From Myxococcus eversor (GTDB taxonomy: Bacteria > Myxococcota > Myxococcia > Myxococcales > Myxococcaceae), in assembly GCF_010894455.1 (NCBI RefSeq), contig NZ_JAAIXY010000014.1:231451-295450 (forward strand): 64,000 nucleotides of DNA. The letters run 5' to 3'. Shown here piece after piece: positions 52,474 to 61,204 of the stretch. A program made the position numbers and the translations under genes. The stretch's first letter is position 1. Each line of letters opens with the position of its first letter. The notes under the pieces are model-generated. The model was given only the letters and a program-made list of their open reading frames with translations. It had not been told where the DNA came from and did no database searches.

Positions 52474-53931
52474 ATGACCGCCAGGCTGGAGTCGTTCGTC
52501 CCCGCAGCAGCGCCGCAAGTCATTGCCACGCCCGCGCCCCAGGCCCCCGCCGCCAACGCGGTCGCCCAGCGTGAGGCCCGCCGCGCCGCGCACGAAGCCC
52601 TGCTCATCCGCTGGAAGGCCATCACCGAAGCGGGCGGCGCCGACGCGTGGGCCCAGGGCCAGCTCGTCTCGCGCGGCCTCGCCGTGGCGGACCTGGACTT
52701 CTCCGGCGCCTCCGAGAAGGAGAAGACGGCCTGGAAGGAGAAGAAGAAGGCCGAGGCCGCCGAGCTCCGCGCCCTGGGCCGACAGGCCCATGAGGCCTGG
52801 AAGGCCACGCACATCAGCCATCTGGGCGCTGGCGTGCACTGGAAGGAAGACGCCGGCTCCGACAAGTTCGACGTGGCCCACCGCGAGGAGCGGGCGAAGG
52901 CCAACGGCCTGCCGGAGCTGGGCACCGTGGACGCGCTCGCCAAGGCGCTCGGACTCAGCGTCTCCAAGCTGCGCTGGTTCGCCTTCCACCGCGAGGTGGA
53001 CACCGGCTCGCACTACATCAGCTGGGGCATCCCCAAGCGCGACGGCGGCACGCGCACGATTACGTCCCCCAAGCCGGAGCTGAAGCAGGCCCAGCGCTGG
53101 GTGCTGTCCAACGTGGTGGAGCGGCTGCCCGTGCACGGCGCGGCGCACGGCTTCGTCTCGGGACGCTCCATCCTCACCAACGCGCTCGCCCACCACAGCG
53201 CGGACGTGGTGGTGAAGGTGGACTTGAAGGACTTCTTCCCCACCGTGACGTGGCGGCGGGTGAAGGGCCTGTTGCGCAAGGGCGGCCTGCAAGAGAACAC
53301 CGCCACGCTGCTGTCGCTGATGGCCACCGAGGCGCCTCGCGAGACGGTGCAGTTCCGAGGCAAGACGCTCTACGTCGCCAAGGGCCCGCGCGCGCTGCCG
53401 CAGGGCGCGCCCACGTCTCCGGGCATCACCAACGCGCTGTGCCTCAAGCTGGACAAGCGCCTGTCCGCGCTGTCGAAGCGCCTGGGCTTCATCTACACGC
53501 GCTACGCGGACGACCTCACCTTCTCCTGGACGAAGACGAAGCAGCCCAAGGCGAAGCGGGCGCAGGGCCCCGCGGTGTCGGTGCTGCTCACGCGCGTGAA
53601 GGAAGTGGTGGAGGCCGAGGGCTTCACCGTGCACCCGGACAAGACGCGGGTGAGCCGCAAGGGCACGCGGCAGCAAGTCACCGGGCTGGTGGTGAACAAG
53701 GCCCGCGACGGCGTGGCCACCGCGCGAGTCCCCCGCGACGTGGTGCGCCGCCTGCGCGCCGCCATCCACAACCGCCAGAAGGGCAAGCCCGGCCGCGAGG
53801 GCGAGTCCCTGGAGCAGCTCAAGGGCATGGCCGCCTTCGTCTACATGACGGACGCGGACAAGGGCCGCGCCTTCCTCAAGGACCTGGAGCAGCTCGAGGC
53901 CCGCGAGAAGGAGACTCCGAAGGTCGCCTGA
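52474..53931 (+). CDS. Retron reverse transcriptase (Mx162-like)
   Basis: A 485-residue enzyme that copies msd RNA into msDNA primed at the branching G of msr. An N-terminal extension of about 170 residues, Lys/Glu-rich, precedes the RT domain. Retron landmarks: NALAHH (236, the NAxxH element), QGAPTSP (310-316), the catalytic YADD (344-347) and VTG (402-404). ATG 52474 is chosen over an in-frame ATG at 52387 because it has GAGG 8 bases upstream, gives exactly the 485 residues I recall for the Mx162 enzyme, and the longer version would begin inside a2. It ends 10 bases before a convergent gene. Confidence 0.95.
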   Translation: MTARLESFVPAAAPQVIATPAPQAPAANAVAQREARRAAHEALLIRWKAITEAGGADAWAQGQLVSRGLAVADLDFSGASEKEKTAWKEKKKAEAAELRALGRQAHEAWKATHISHLGAGVHWKEDAGSDKFDVAHREERAKANGLPELGTVDALAKALGLSVSKLRWFAFHREVDTGSHYISWGIPKRDGGTRTITSPKPELKQAQRWVLSNVVERLPVHGAAHGFVSGRSILTNALAHHSADVVVKVDLKDFFPTVTWRRVKGLLRKGGLQENTATLLSLMATEAPRETVQFRGKTLYVAKGPRALPQGAPTSPGITNALCLKLDKRLSALSKRLGFIYTRYADDLTFSWTKTKQPKAKRAQGPAVSVLLTRVKEVVEAEGFTVHPDKTRVSRKGTRQQVTGLVVNKARDGVATARVPRDVVRRLRAAIHNRQKGKPGREGESLEQLKGMAAFVYMTDADKGRAFLKDLEQLEAREKETPKVA

Positions 53932-53941
53932 CGCGGAGTCA

Positions 53942-54847
53942 TCAGGGCACCGCCGGGGCAGCGCTTCCGGAAGCACCCTCCCCGCCCGCCAGCAGCGCCG
54001 AGTCGAAGAAGGCGCGCAGCCGGCGGGGATACTCCTGGGGCTCCACGTCACTGAAGCCGCCGTGCGCCGCGCCTTGGATTCGCCACGTCTGGGCGTACTC
54101 GCGCACGTGGGCGAAGAGCTCGTCCGCGAGCGGCTGGCCGGACTCCTCCGTGCCCATGACGATGAGCAGTGGCCGCGGACGGATGTGGTCCACCGCGTCG
54201 ATGGTGCGCACCTCGTCGAGCGCGATTCCCCGACGCCAGAAGGGCACCAGCGCGCCGGACTGGGACACGAAGCCGAAGCGGCGGAAGTCATACGCCGCCG
54301 CCAGCCACAGCGTGTTGAACGGAGACAGCAGCACCACCGCGCGCACGCCCGAATCCTTCGCGGCGACCTCCGCCACGGCCGCGGAGCCAATCGAGAAGCC
54401 GAGGGCCGCCACCTTCCCGGCGTCCACGTCGGGGCGGGCCCGCACGAAGGCCAGCGCGGCGCGCACGTCCAGCCGCTCCTTGTCACCCCAGGTGGACGTC
54501 TCGCCCTGGCTCTCACCATGGGCGCGCAAATCGAACAGGAGCACGCCGTAGCCCGCATCGCGGAGGATGCGCGCCTCCGGCAGCAGGTCCGCGCGTGTCT
54601 GGGATAACCCATGCGCCATCACCACGGCGGCGCGGTTGCGTGAAGGCGAATACCAGCCACGCAATTCCAGCCCATCCTCGGTGAACAGGCGCACGTCTTG
54701 CGCTTGCGCGAAGTCAGCGGGCCGCGTGGGGGCGGTGCGGGGATAGTGAAAGTACGACTCCGAATGACGCAGGGCCCGTCCGAAGAGGGCCAGGGCGGCG
54801 AGCACCCCCAGCACCAGCACGCCCGCGACGACTCGCCTCCACTTCAT
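53942..54847 (-). CDS. Membrane-anchored alpha/beta hydrolase
   Basis: A 301-residue protein with an N-terminal hydrophobic anchor (VVAGVLVLGVLAALALFGRA) and a serine hydrolase fold. The nucleophile elbow is LGFSIGSAA and the strand before it has VVMAHGLSQTRAD; the catalytic His is likely in RIQGAAHGGFSDVEP. This is the family of periplasmic or membrane-attached esterases (FrsA/BAAT-like). GGGAGGGTG lies just upstream of the ATG at 54847, supporting that start. Convergent with the reverse transcriptase gene, 10 bases apart; no link to the retron is implied. Confidence 0.82.
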   Translation of the reverse strand: MKWRRVVAGVLVLGVLAALALFGRALRHSESYFHYPRTAPTRPADFAQAQDVRLFTEDGLELRGWYSPSRNRAAVVMAHGLSQTRADLLPEARILRDAGYGVLLFDLRAHGESQGETSTWGDKERLDVRAALAFVRARPDVDAGKVAALGFSIGSAAVAEVAAKDSGVRAVVLLSPFNTLWLAAAYDFRRFGFVSQSGALVPFWRRGIALDEVRTIDAVDHIRPRPLLIVMGTEESGQPLADELFAHVREYAQTWRIQGAAHGGFSDVEPQEYPRRLRAFFDSALLAGGEGASGSAAPAVP

Positions 54848-55017
54848 GAAACACCCTCCCCGGGTCCTGCCCGGCTGCCCGTCCAGCATCAACGCGAGTC
54901 ACCCGCGACACAGGGGGGGGGCGTCCATGGTCAATCTCGCGCGGCCCAGCTTACACTGAGGTGATTCAACTCGCGGTGACGCGTACCGCGCACCCCCTTT
55001 GCAGTCGCAGGGATGCT

Positions 55018-56544
55018 GTGAGCACGTCCAAGAAGATTTTCGATGCGGTGGTGGTGGGCTCCGGAGCGTGTGGCGGCTGGGCGGCCAAGCAGCTCACGGA
55101 GGCAGGGCTGAACGTCCTGGTGCTGGAGGCCGGGCGAAGCAACCGGGCGGACCGCATGCTCTGGGTGTGGCACCGCCTCCGTCAGAAGCTGCTCGGCTAC
55201 CAGGCGGAGACGGACAGCGCGCGCAAGCAGCGCCAGTCGGTGCAGTCCACCACCTTCGCGTGGCCGTTCCATCCACACGCCTTCGTGGATGACGTCGACA
55301 ATCCCTACACGACACCGGTCGACGCGCCCTTCGCGTGGATTCGCGCCCGGCAGGTTGGTGGGCGCACGTCGGTGAAGGCGCACGGCCGCCAGTTCTACCG
55401 GCTGTCTGACTTCAACTTCAAAGCAGGCGGGCAGGACGGACAGGGCCCGGACTGGCCGCTGAGCCTGGCGGAGCTGGCGCCGCACTACGAGACGGTGGAG
55501 CGGTGGATGGGCCTCTCCGGCAACGCGGACGGGCTGGACACGCTGCCCGACTCCGTCTTCGCCTCCTCCATCGCGATGAACCCCGCGGAGCAACACCTCA
55601 AGGCGCACGTGGAGCGCCGCTGGCCCGAGCGCCGCGTCGTCGTCCGTCGCACCGCGGGCGCCCCCGTCACCCTCCCCGCCGCGCTGAAGACGGGCCGCCT
55701 CACCCTGCGCACCCACGCGGTGGTGAGCCAGGTGCTGCACGACGCGAAGACGGGCCGGGTCACCGGCGTCACCTACGTCGACACCGAGTCCGGCAGGACG
55801 CACGAGGCGCACGGACGCGTGGTGATTCTGGCCGCGGGCACCATCGAGACGACGCGCCTGCTGTTGCACTCGAAGAGCGCGGCGCACCCGGACGGGCTGG
55901 GCAACTCCTCGGGGCAGCTCGGCCGCAACCTGATGGACCACACGTACCTGCTCGGCATCGAGGCGAAGATGAACCTGCCGCCCGAGCAGCAGCGCGCCGA
56001 GCAGAGCTGGGCGTACATCCCCCAGTTCCGCAACGTCACGTCCCGCGAGGACGGCTTCGCGCGAGGCTATGGCGTGCAGGTCTTCACCTTCGCGGACAGC
56101 TGCCACTTCGTCCCCTTCGGGGAGATGGTGCCGCGCGCGGGCAACCGGGTGACGTTGAGCGCCACGGTGAAGGACCGCTGGGGGATTCCGGCGGCGCACA
56201 TCGACTGCCGCCACTCGGAGAACGAGCTGCGGATGAGCAAGGACGCCGTGGCGGCGTGCCAGGAGATGATGAAGGAAGCGGGCTTCACGGTGGAGAAGGT
56301 GAACGACACCCTGTCCACGCCGGGCATGGCCATCCACGAGGTGGGCACCGCGCGCATGGGCACTGACGCGAAGACGTCCGTGCTCAACCCGTGGAACCAG
56401 AGTTGGGACGTGCCCAACCTCCTCGTCATGGACGGCGCGAGCTTCCCCTCGCAGGGGCCGCAGAACCCCACGCTGACGATGATGGCCCTCGCCGTGCGCG
56501 CCAGCGCGCACCTGGTCGACGAGCTGAAGGCCGGCAGGCTCTGA
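55018..56544 (+). CDS. GMC-family FAD-dependent oxidoreductase
   Basis: A 508-residue flavoprotein. The FAD-binding Rossmann motif is DAVVVGSGACGGWAAKQL near the N-terminus, and the GMC C-terminal signature is NLLVMDGASFPSQGPQNPTL. A conserved active-site His is expected in PGMAIHEVGTARMG, and the Asn in QNPTLT. The acceptor alcohol or sugar is unknown; the short type without a Cys-rich insert resembles gluconate/glucose dehydrogenase large subunits. GTG 55018 has AGGGA just upstream; a GTG at 54961 would add 19 residues before the nucleotide-binding strand. Monocistronic, followed by a strong terminator. Confidence 0.87.
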   Translation: MSTSKKIFDAVVVGSGACGGWAAKQLTEAGLNVLVLEAGRSNRADRMLWVWHRLRQKLLGYQAETDSARKQRQSVQSTTFAWPFHPHAFVDDVDNPYTTPVDAPFAWIRARQVGGRTSVKAHGRQFYRLSDFNFKAGGQDGQGPDWPLSLAELAPHYETVERWMGLSGNADGLDTLPDSVFASSIAMNPAEQHLKAHVERRWPERRVVVRRTAGAPVTLPAALKTGRLTLRTHAVVSQVLHDAKTGRVTGVTYVDTESGRTHEAHGRVVILAAGTIETTRLLLHSKSAAHPDGLGNSSGQLGRNLMDHTYLLGIEAKMNLPPEQQRAEQSWAYIPQFRNVTSREDGFARGYGVQVFTFADSCHFVPFGEMVPRAGNRVTLSATVKDRWGIPAAHIDCRHSENELRMSKDAVAACQEMMKEAGFTVEKVNDTLSTPGMAIHEVGTARMGTDAKTSVLNPWNQSWDVPNLLVMDGASFPSQGPQNPTLTMMALAVRASAHLVDELKAGRL

Positions 56545-56550
56545 CCCGAG

Positions 56551-56584
56551 GGACGCGGCCACCTCGCTCCACGTGGCCGCGTCC
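56551..56584. terminator. Bidirectional terminator hairpin
   Basis: GGACGCGGCCAC (56551-56562) pairs perfectly with GTGGCCGCGTCC (56573-56584), 12 bp, with a 10-base loop. It lies between two convergent genes, 6 bases after the oxidoreductase stop and 13 bases from the small gene's stop. Confidence 0.8.
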
Positions 56585-56597
56585 TCGAAGCCAGGCC

Positions 56598-56741
56598 TCA
56601 CGCGTCGGGCTTGGGGGGCTTCTCGTGCTCCTTGGGCTTCTCACGCAGGCTGGTTCTGGAGCTCCACATCGCGGGCGTCATCACCACGATGAGCAGCGTC
56701 AACAGCACAGTGCCAATCATCAACTCCCAAATCATGTCCAT
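56598..56741 (-). CDS. 47-residue single-span membrane protein
   Basis: MDMIWELMIGTVLLTLLIVV then MTPAMWSSRTSLREKPKEHE: one membrane helix and a Lys/Glu/Pro-rich cytosolic tail. The start at 56741 is preferred over an ATG 19 codons upstream because the helix begins at once. Not recognised. It lies 3' of the Cys-rich protein gene on the same strand with a 218-base gap, so an independent transcript is likely. Confidence 0.6.
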   Translation of the reverse strand: MDMIWELMIGTVLLTLLIVVMTPAMWSSRTSLREKPKEHEKPPKPDA

Positions 56742-56959
56742 GGTCTCGCTCTTCTGAAGTCGGGCTGACGGCGAGCCGGAGCGACAGACCTCGCGCACAC
56801 GGCTCCTCGGTTGCGTTCAGGAGGCGCGGCCGCGCGCATCCCCAAGTCACGGGGACACAGGCACCTCGCCCAGGGCACGGGGCGTCGCGCATGGGGCCTT
56901 CGACAAGACACCGGTCGAGTCGAGGACACACCACGAGCCAGCCCCGTACGCCGGAGCGC

Positions 56960-57355
56960 TCAGAGGAGCAGCGTGCGGATGCGGAGGAAGACAGGGGGCC
57001 CCTGGGACGGGGGCATGTCCCACGGGGACAGGGAGCGACGAGGGCCCCGCTCGGGCGCCTTGAGCGGCAGCCAGGCGACCGGAGGTACAGCAACGGGCGG
57101 CGCGACGAAGACAGTGGCGCTGGAGACACTGCCTTCAAGGGGAGCAGGCAGGTCCCAGTGAGGCTCCTCGCAGCAGTCCCACTTCAGCGTGGGTTGGCCG
57201 TGGGAGTCCGCCTTCGCGTGTTCATGACAGCGGCACTTGGAAGCGCGCGTCTGGACCTGCTTCTCGCAGTAGTGCCCCAGCCCCGCCACACCGCTGGCGG
57301 CGACCTGCCAGCCGAGGAGCAGCACGAGCGTGAGGAGCCGAGACAGTCCGGACAC
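56960..57355 (-). CDS. Exported Cys/His-rich protein (HYC-CC-PP-like)
   Basis: A 131-residue protein. The N-terminal segment SGLSRLLTLVLLLGWQVAAS is a signal peptide or anchor. It is followed by HYCEKQ, CRCHEHAKADSHG and KWDCCEEPHW, then a Pro/Val-rich tail (VFVAPPVAVPPVAWLP). The order HYC, CC, PP resembles a family of putative metal-binding periplasmic proteins, often near copper efflux genes. No efflux genes are seen here. The GTG at 57355 (after CGAGG) is preferred; an ATG at 57436 adds 27 low-homology residues. Confidence 0.6.
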   Translation of the reverse strand: MSGLSRLLTLVLLLGWQVAASGVAGLGHYCEKQVQTRASKCRCHEHAKADSHGQPTLKWDCCEEPHWDLPAPLEGSVSSATVFVAPPVAVPPVAWLPLKAPERGPRRSLSPWDMPPSQGPPVFLRIRTLLL

Positions 57356-57453
57356 GATGCCTCGGGTATACGCCCCGCCCGCCCCTGTCGCAACGCGGGC
57401 CGCCGGCACGGACGGCGCGGCGCTGACAGGGTCCATTCGAGAAGCTCGCGGCC

Positions 57454-58617
57454 TCAGTAGAGCAGCCCGTCCTTGGGTTGCACGGGCTGGGGCAGCTCGT
57501 TCTCTCCGAGCATCTGCCGCAGGTTGATTTCGATGGTCCGACTGAGGGCCGTCATCGGCGTGTCGCTGACGTCGTCCTCGAAGGGCGTCTCGATGTCGCG
57601 TCCGACGGCATCCAGCCCGATGAAGAGGAACGCGATGATGGCGGTGACGACGGGGGTGAGCCAGCCCAGCTCCTCCACGACACCGAGCGGCAGCAGCACC
57701 AGGTAGGCGCGTGTCATCGCGAACAGCAGGCTGTCGTACTGGCGAGGCAGCGGTGTGTTCTTGATGCGCTCACAGGCGCCCAGCAGGTTGGTCAGCTCCG
57801 TCAACGTCCGGTCCATCGTCACGTGGAGGAAGAGCACCTTCTGCGGGTCGGACACCTGTCCGTAGATGCGGCGCAGGCGTGTCGCCATCCACAGGAGAAT
57901 CGCGGAGGGGACGTTGTGCTCGTCGCGCAGGGCGTCGATGACGTCGGGGCGGAAGAAGGAGACAATCTCCGGCAACGGGTCCTGTCGGCGCAGGTGGCAG
58001 CGCAGGGCGTGTACGAAGCCCATCTGCGCGTACACCAGCTCACGCGCGTCCTCGGTGATGTCCTCCACCATGCGGGTGATGACCCCGCGCGGCTCTCCCT
58101 GGGCCTGTAGCGGAGTGCCGAGCACCGCGACCTCTCCCTCCGAGTCTCGTTCCCCCGAGCGCACCCGGGCCTGACCGAATCTGTCGCGGACGGCGCCGTC
58201 GCTCGCCCGGGTGCCGCGCACCGTCAGCATGGCACCGGGGCGCTCCACCGCGCTGCGCAGCAGGCGTGAGGGCACGGCGGCCAGCTCCAGCTCCGTCATG
58301 GTGTCACCCGGCTCACGTCCGGGACGGGGCAGCAGCGTGAGCACCTGGCGGGAGAAGGTGCGCGACCAGTTCACCACGCCGCCCCACAGCGTGCGGGCCT
58401 CCCACCAGCGGTCGTAGGCGGAGTTGTTGCGGAAGGCGAGCAGCACACCCAGCGCGGCGGCGAGCACCGAGATGGGCATCGCGGGCACGGCCATCCAGGA
58501 CGCATGGAACAGGCGATAGCCCACGATGATGGCGAGGGCGAAGATGACATGCACCGCGACGGGGATGCCCGTGTAACGCAGGATGATGTGCCACGACAGC
58601 CGCCGTCCGACAATCAT
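57454..58617 (-). CDS. Bestrophin-family anion channel
   Basis: A 387-residue membrane protein. Bestrophin landmarks are present: LAFRNNSAYDRWWEARTLWG near the N-terminus and a late pair of helices VVTAIIAFLFIGLDAVGRDI then ETPFEDDVSDTPM (the Ca2+-clasp-like acidic stretch). An extra hydrophilic segment of about 70 residues (roughly 95-165, rich in Arg/Gly/Asp) interrupts the fold. The start at 58617 has GGAGC about 11 bases upstream. Likely a pentameric anion channel of the inner membrane. The gap of 214 bases to the next gene suggests its own promoter. Confidence 0.85.
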   Translation of the reverse strand: MIVGRRLSWHIILRYTGIPVAVHVIFALAIIVGYRLFHASWMAVPAMPISVLAAALGVLLAFRNNSAYDRWWEARTLWGGVVNWSRTFSRQVLTLLPRPGREPGDTMTELELAAVPSRLLRSAVERPGAMLTVRGTRASDGAVRDRFGQARVRSGERDSEGEVAVLGTPLQAQGEPRGVITRMVEDITEDARELVYAQMGFVHALRCHLRRQDPLPEIVSFFRPDVIDALRDEHNVPSAILLWMATRLRRIYGQVSDPQKVLFLHVTMDRTLTELTNLLGACERIKNTPLPRQYDSLLFAMTRAYLVLLPLGVVEELGWLTPVVTAIIAFLFIGLDAVGRDIETPFEDDVSDTPMTALSRTIEINLRQMLGENELPQPVQPKDGLLY

Positions 58618-58831
58618 CGCGAGTGCTCCGCTCCTGAGTGAGGCGTCCCTGCGCGGAGCGTCTAGTGCCGACGGTGCGGGGCGACAACGGCCCACGCCGT
58701 GCCGCGAAGCGGATGTGTCACGCAGGCGCGCTGCCGGGTGATGAAGTGTCCTGGAGCGAGCAGAGCCACTCCGGAGTCCGCCGCCCCTGACAGCGCCGTT
58801 GTCGCCACGTCACGGGCCGCGCACGGCCTCG

Positions 58832-60463
58832 TCAGTACCGGTCGCTCCGTGCGCCGAGCACCGCGCCGCCAAGCAGCACCACCGCCATCATCAGCGCCAC
58901 GGGTCCCAGCCAGTTGCCCCACATGCGCGCCAGGAAGGAGCTCGCGGTATGCCAGTGCACGCGCATGACGGCCGTGCCGCGCTGGCCATCGCCAATCTCC
59001 GTGAGGATTTCGCCCGTGTCGTCGATGAGCGCGGAGATCCCCGAGTTCGTCACCCGCACCTGTGGGCGGCGCGTCTCGATGCTGCGGAACACCGCATGCG
59101 TGAGGTGCAACCTGGGCCCGTGCGTGCCCCCGAACCACGAGTCATTCGACAGCGTGAGCAGCAGGTCCGCGCCCTCTGCCTCTTCCGCGACGTAGGAGGG
59201 GAAGATGGTGTCGTAGCAGATGAGCGGCGCCACCGTGAGCATCCGCCCGTCGCGCCGACGCAGCATCACCGTTCGAGGCCCCGGGCCCGGCGTCCAGCGC
59301 CCCGTCCACGGCAGCCACTCGCGCAGGCCCTGCGAGTCGATGAGCTCCGGCACCCACTCCGTCAACGGGAAGAGCTTCGACTTGCGGTACACCTCGCGCG
59401 TCGGGGCCCCTCCCTCCTTCTCGCCCGGCGACAGGAACATGGCGGCGTTGAACTCCTTTCCGCCCTCCAGGTCATAGGAGCCGAAGATGAGCGGCACGTT
59501 CCGCGCGGCGACATAGGCGGATATCTCGGCGTCCAGCTCCGCGCCCGCCTCGCTCTTGGGCACACCGAAGGGCGTCGGATACACCGTCTCCGGCCAGATG
59601 AGCACATCCACCGGAGCCTCGCGCAGCAGCGCGTCCGACATCGCGTAGTGCGTGTCGAGAATCATCCGCACCACTTCGTAAGCACCGTGCTCCGCCTTGA
59701 GCTTCTCGTAGTGGGTGATGTTGGCCTGCACCGCGCCCACCACCAGCGCGGGCTGCGCGTTCCGCCCCTCCTGGTACTGGGAGAAGCGCCACGAGCCGTA
59801 GCCCAACATCACCACCACCATCGCCACCGCCACCACCAGGGGCTTCAGCGCACCCGGCGCCCCGCGCGTCCGGAACGCGTGCCCCATCGCGAACAGGCAC
59901 TCATTGACGAACAACAGCCCCAGCGTGAGCCCGGGCGCGCCCGCGATGTCCGCGAACTGCCGCAGTCGCTGCGAGTAGACGAAGCCCTGTCCCAGCGTGT
60001 CCGCGAAGGGCTTGGGCGCCAGCCACTCCACGCCCACGTACACCAGCACGCTCACCGCGGGCGGCAGCCACCGGGCCCGATTCCCCACCGCGCGCCGGGC
60101 CAGATGTCGCGCGAGCGCCGTGAGCGGAAACTGGAGCTGGAACACCGGCGCCAGGAGCGCCATCAACAACCAGCACAGCCACAGCGGCGCGCCCGAGTAC
60201 GACTGCAGCGCGCCCGGAAACCACCCGAAGACAGCGGCGCTGAAGGTGACGCTGAGTCCCGCGCCCAGCAGCAGCGCCTCGCGCGACGAGCGGGCCCGGT
60301 CCACCACCACCAGCCACGGCACGAAGGCGAACCAACCGAGCAACGTCCACGGCATCCGCAGCAGCGAGAACGCCCACAACGCCACGGTGGTCGCGACAAC
60401 CGCGCCCAGATTCCAGACGAGCCGACGCCCGGATGACGCGTCCTCTCGCCCCAGCAGCGTCAA
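58832..60463 (-). CDS. lnt: Apolipoprotein N-acyltransferase
   Basis: A 543-residue inner-membrane enzyme that N-acylates the lipoprotein Cys, the last step of maturation. Six to eight helices in the first 230 residues precede the periplasmic nitrilase domain. The catalytic triad is visible: Glu292 in LIWPETVYP, Lys361 in YRKSKLFPLTEWVP, and Cys416 in APLICYDTIFP. They correspond to E267, K335 and C387 of E. coli Lnt. The likely start is TTG 60463, overlapping the upstream stop (TTGA), so it is coupled to the preceding gene. This region of many lipoproteins makes the function plausible. Confidence 0.92.
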   Translation of the reverse strand: MTLLGREDASSGRRLVWNLGAVVATTVALWAFSLLRMPWTLLGWFAFVPWLVVVDRARSSREALLLGAGLSVTFSAAVFGWFPGALQSYSGAPLWLCWLLMALLAPVFQLQFPLTALARHLARRAVGNRARWLPPAVSVLVYVGVEWLAPKPFADTLGQGFVYSQRLRQFADIAGAPGLTLGLLFVNECLFAMGHAFRTRGAPGALKPLVVAVAMVVVMLGYGSWRFSQYQEGRNAQPALVVGAVQANITHYEKLKAEHGAYEVVRMILDTHYAMSDALLREAPVDVLIWPETVYPTPFGVPKSEAGAELDAEISAYVAARNVPLIFGSYDLEGGKEFNAAMFLSPGEKEGGAPTREVYRKSKLFPLTEWVPELIDSQGLREWLPWTGRWTPGPGPRTVMLRRRDGRMLTVAPLICYDTIFPSYVAEEAEGADLLLTLSNDSWFGGTHGPRLHLTHAVFRSIETRRPQVRVTNSGISALIDDTGEILTEIGDGQRGTAVMRVHWHTASSFLARMWGNWLGPVALMMAVVLLGGAVLGARSDRY

Positions 60464-61116
60464 GGCGAGTCCTTGGACTCGTCCGACTTGGGCAGCTCCA
60501 GCATGCGCACGGGCATGCCTGGGGGCGCCAGCTCCGCGGGCACCACGCGATTCTCCGGAATCTCCAGCGGCTGCCCGTTCGCATCCACCGGCTGGTGGTC
60601 CGGATGGAACATCAGGATGGCCTCCACGCGCTCACCCTCGTCCGTGGACTGGTAGTGGCGCACGTAGCCGGGAGGCAGCTCGAAGCCCTCGGGTACGACG
60701 AGTCCGCGCTTCAGCGGCTTGGTGCCAGGGCGATAGAGCTGAATCCCCGTGGGGCCGGAGGAGGGCACGTCGGGCTCCGTGGCGGGCTCGGGTGGCGCGG
60801 TGGGCTCGCCCATGACGGGCGTGGCGTCCCCTTGCGGCGCTTGCCTCACGGGAGGCTTGCGCACGGGAGCGCGAGCCACCACGGGCGCGGACTCGACGAC
60901 GGGAGGCGGCGTGGCCTCGACGAAGGGCTCGCCCTCCACCGCCACGTCGGAGGCGCTCAGCCACGCGCTCAGCGCGATGCACAGCACGGTGAAGACGAGC
61001 GCGCCGCCCACCAGCCACCGCGCGACACCGCCTCCGGAGGAGGAGCGCGTCGGGGCGACATGGGTGACGCCGTCGCTGTCGACACGCCGTTCAGGGGATG
61101 GGTGCTGCGGCCGCAT
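60460..61116 (-). CDS. 218-residue single-span protein upstream of lnt
   Basis: A cytosolic N-terminus (1-35), one membrane helix (GALVFTVLCIALSAWLSASD, about 38-57) and a Pro/Val-rich periplasmic region ending in a folded tail (GIQLYRPGTKPLKRGLVVPE, PPGYVRHYQST). Not recognised. It overlaps the lnt start by 4 bases (TTGA) and so is coupled to it. The 88-base divergent gap on the other side holds its promoter. Confidence 0.65.
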   Translation of the reverse strand: MRPQHPSPERRVDSDGVTHVAPTRSSSGGGVARWLVGGALVFTVLCIALSAWLSASDVAVEGEPFVEATPPPVVESAPVVARAPVRKPPVRQAPQGDATPVMGEPTAPPEPATEPDVPSSGPTGIQLYRPGTKPLKRGLVVPEGFELPPGYVRHYQSTDEGERVEAILMFHPDHQPVDANGQPLEIPENRVVPAELAPPGMPVRMLELPKSDESKDSP

Positions 61117-61204
61117 GCTCGCCGTGAGACCTCCGCGCTGCGTATGCTACGGACACCCTCTCGCCGAGGCAATGTGGCCTCTCCCGGCGACCCGTCCTCG
61201 CACC

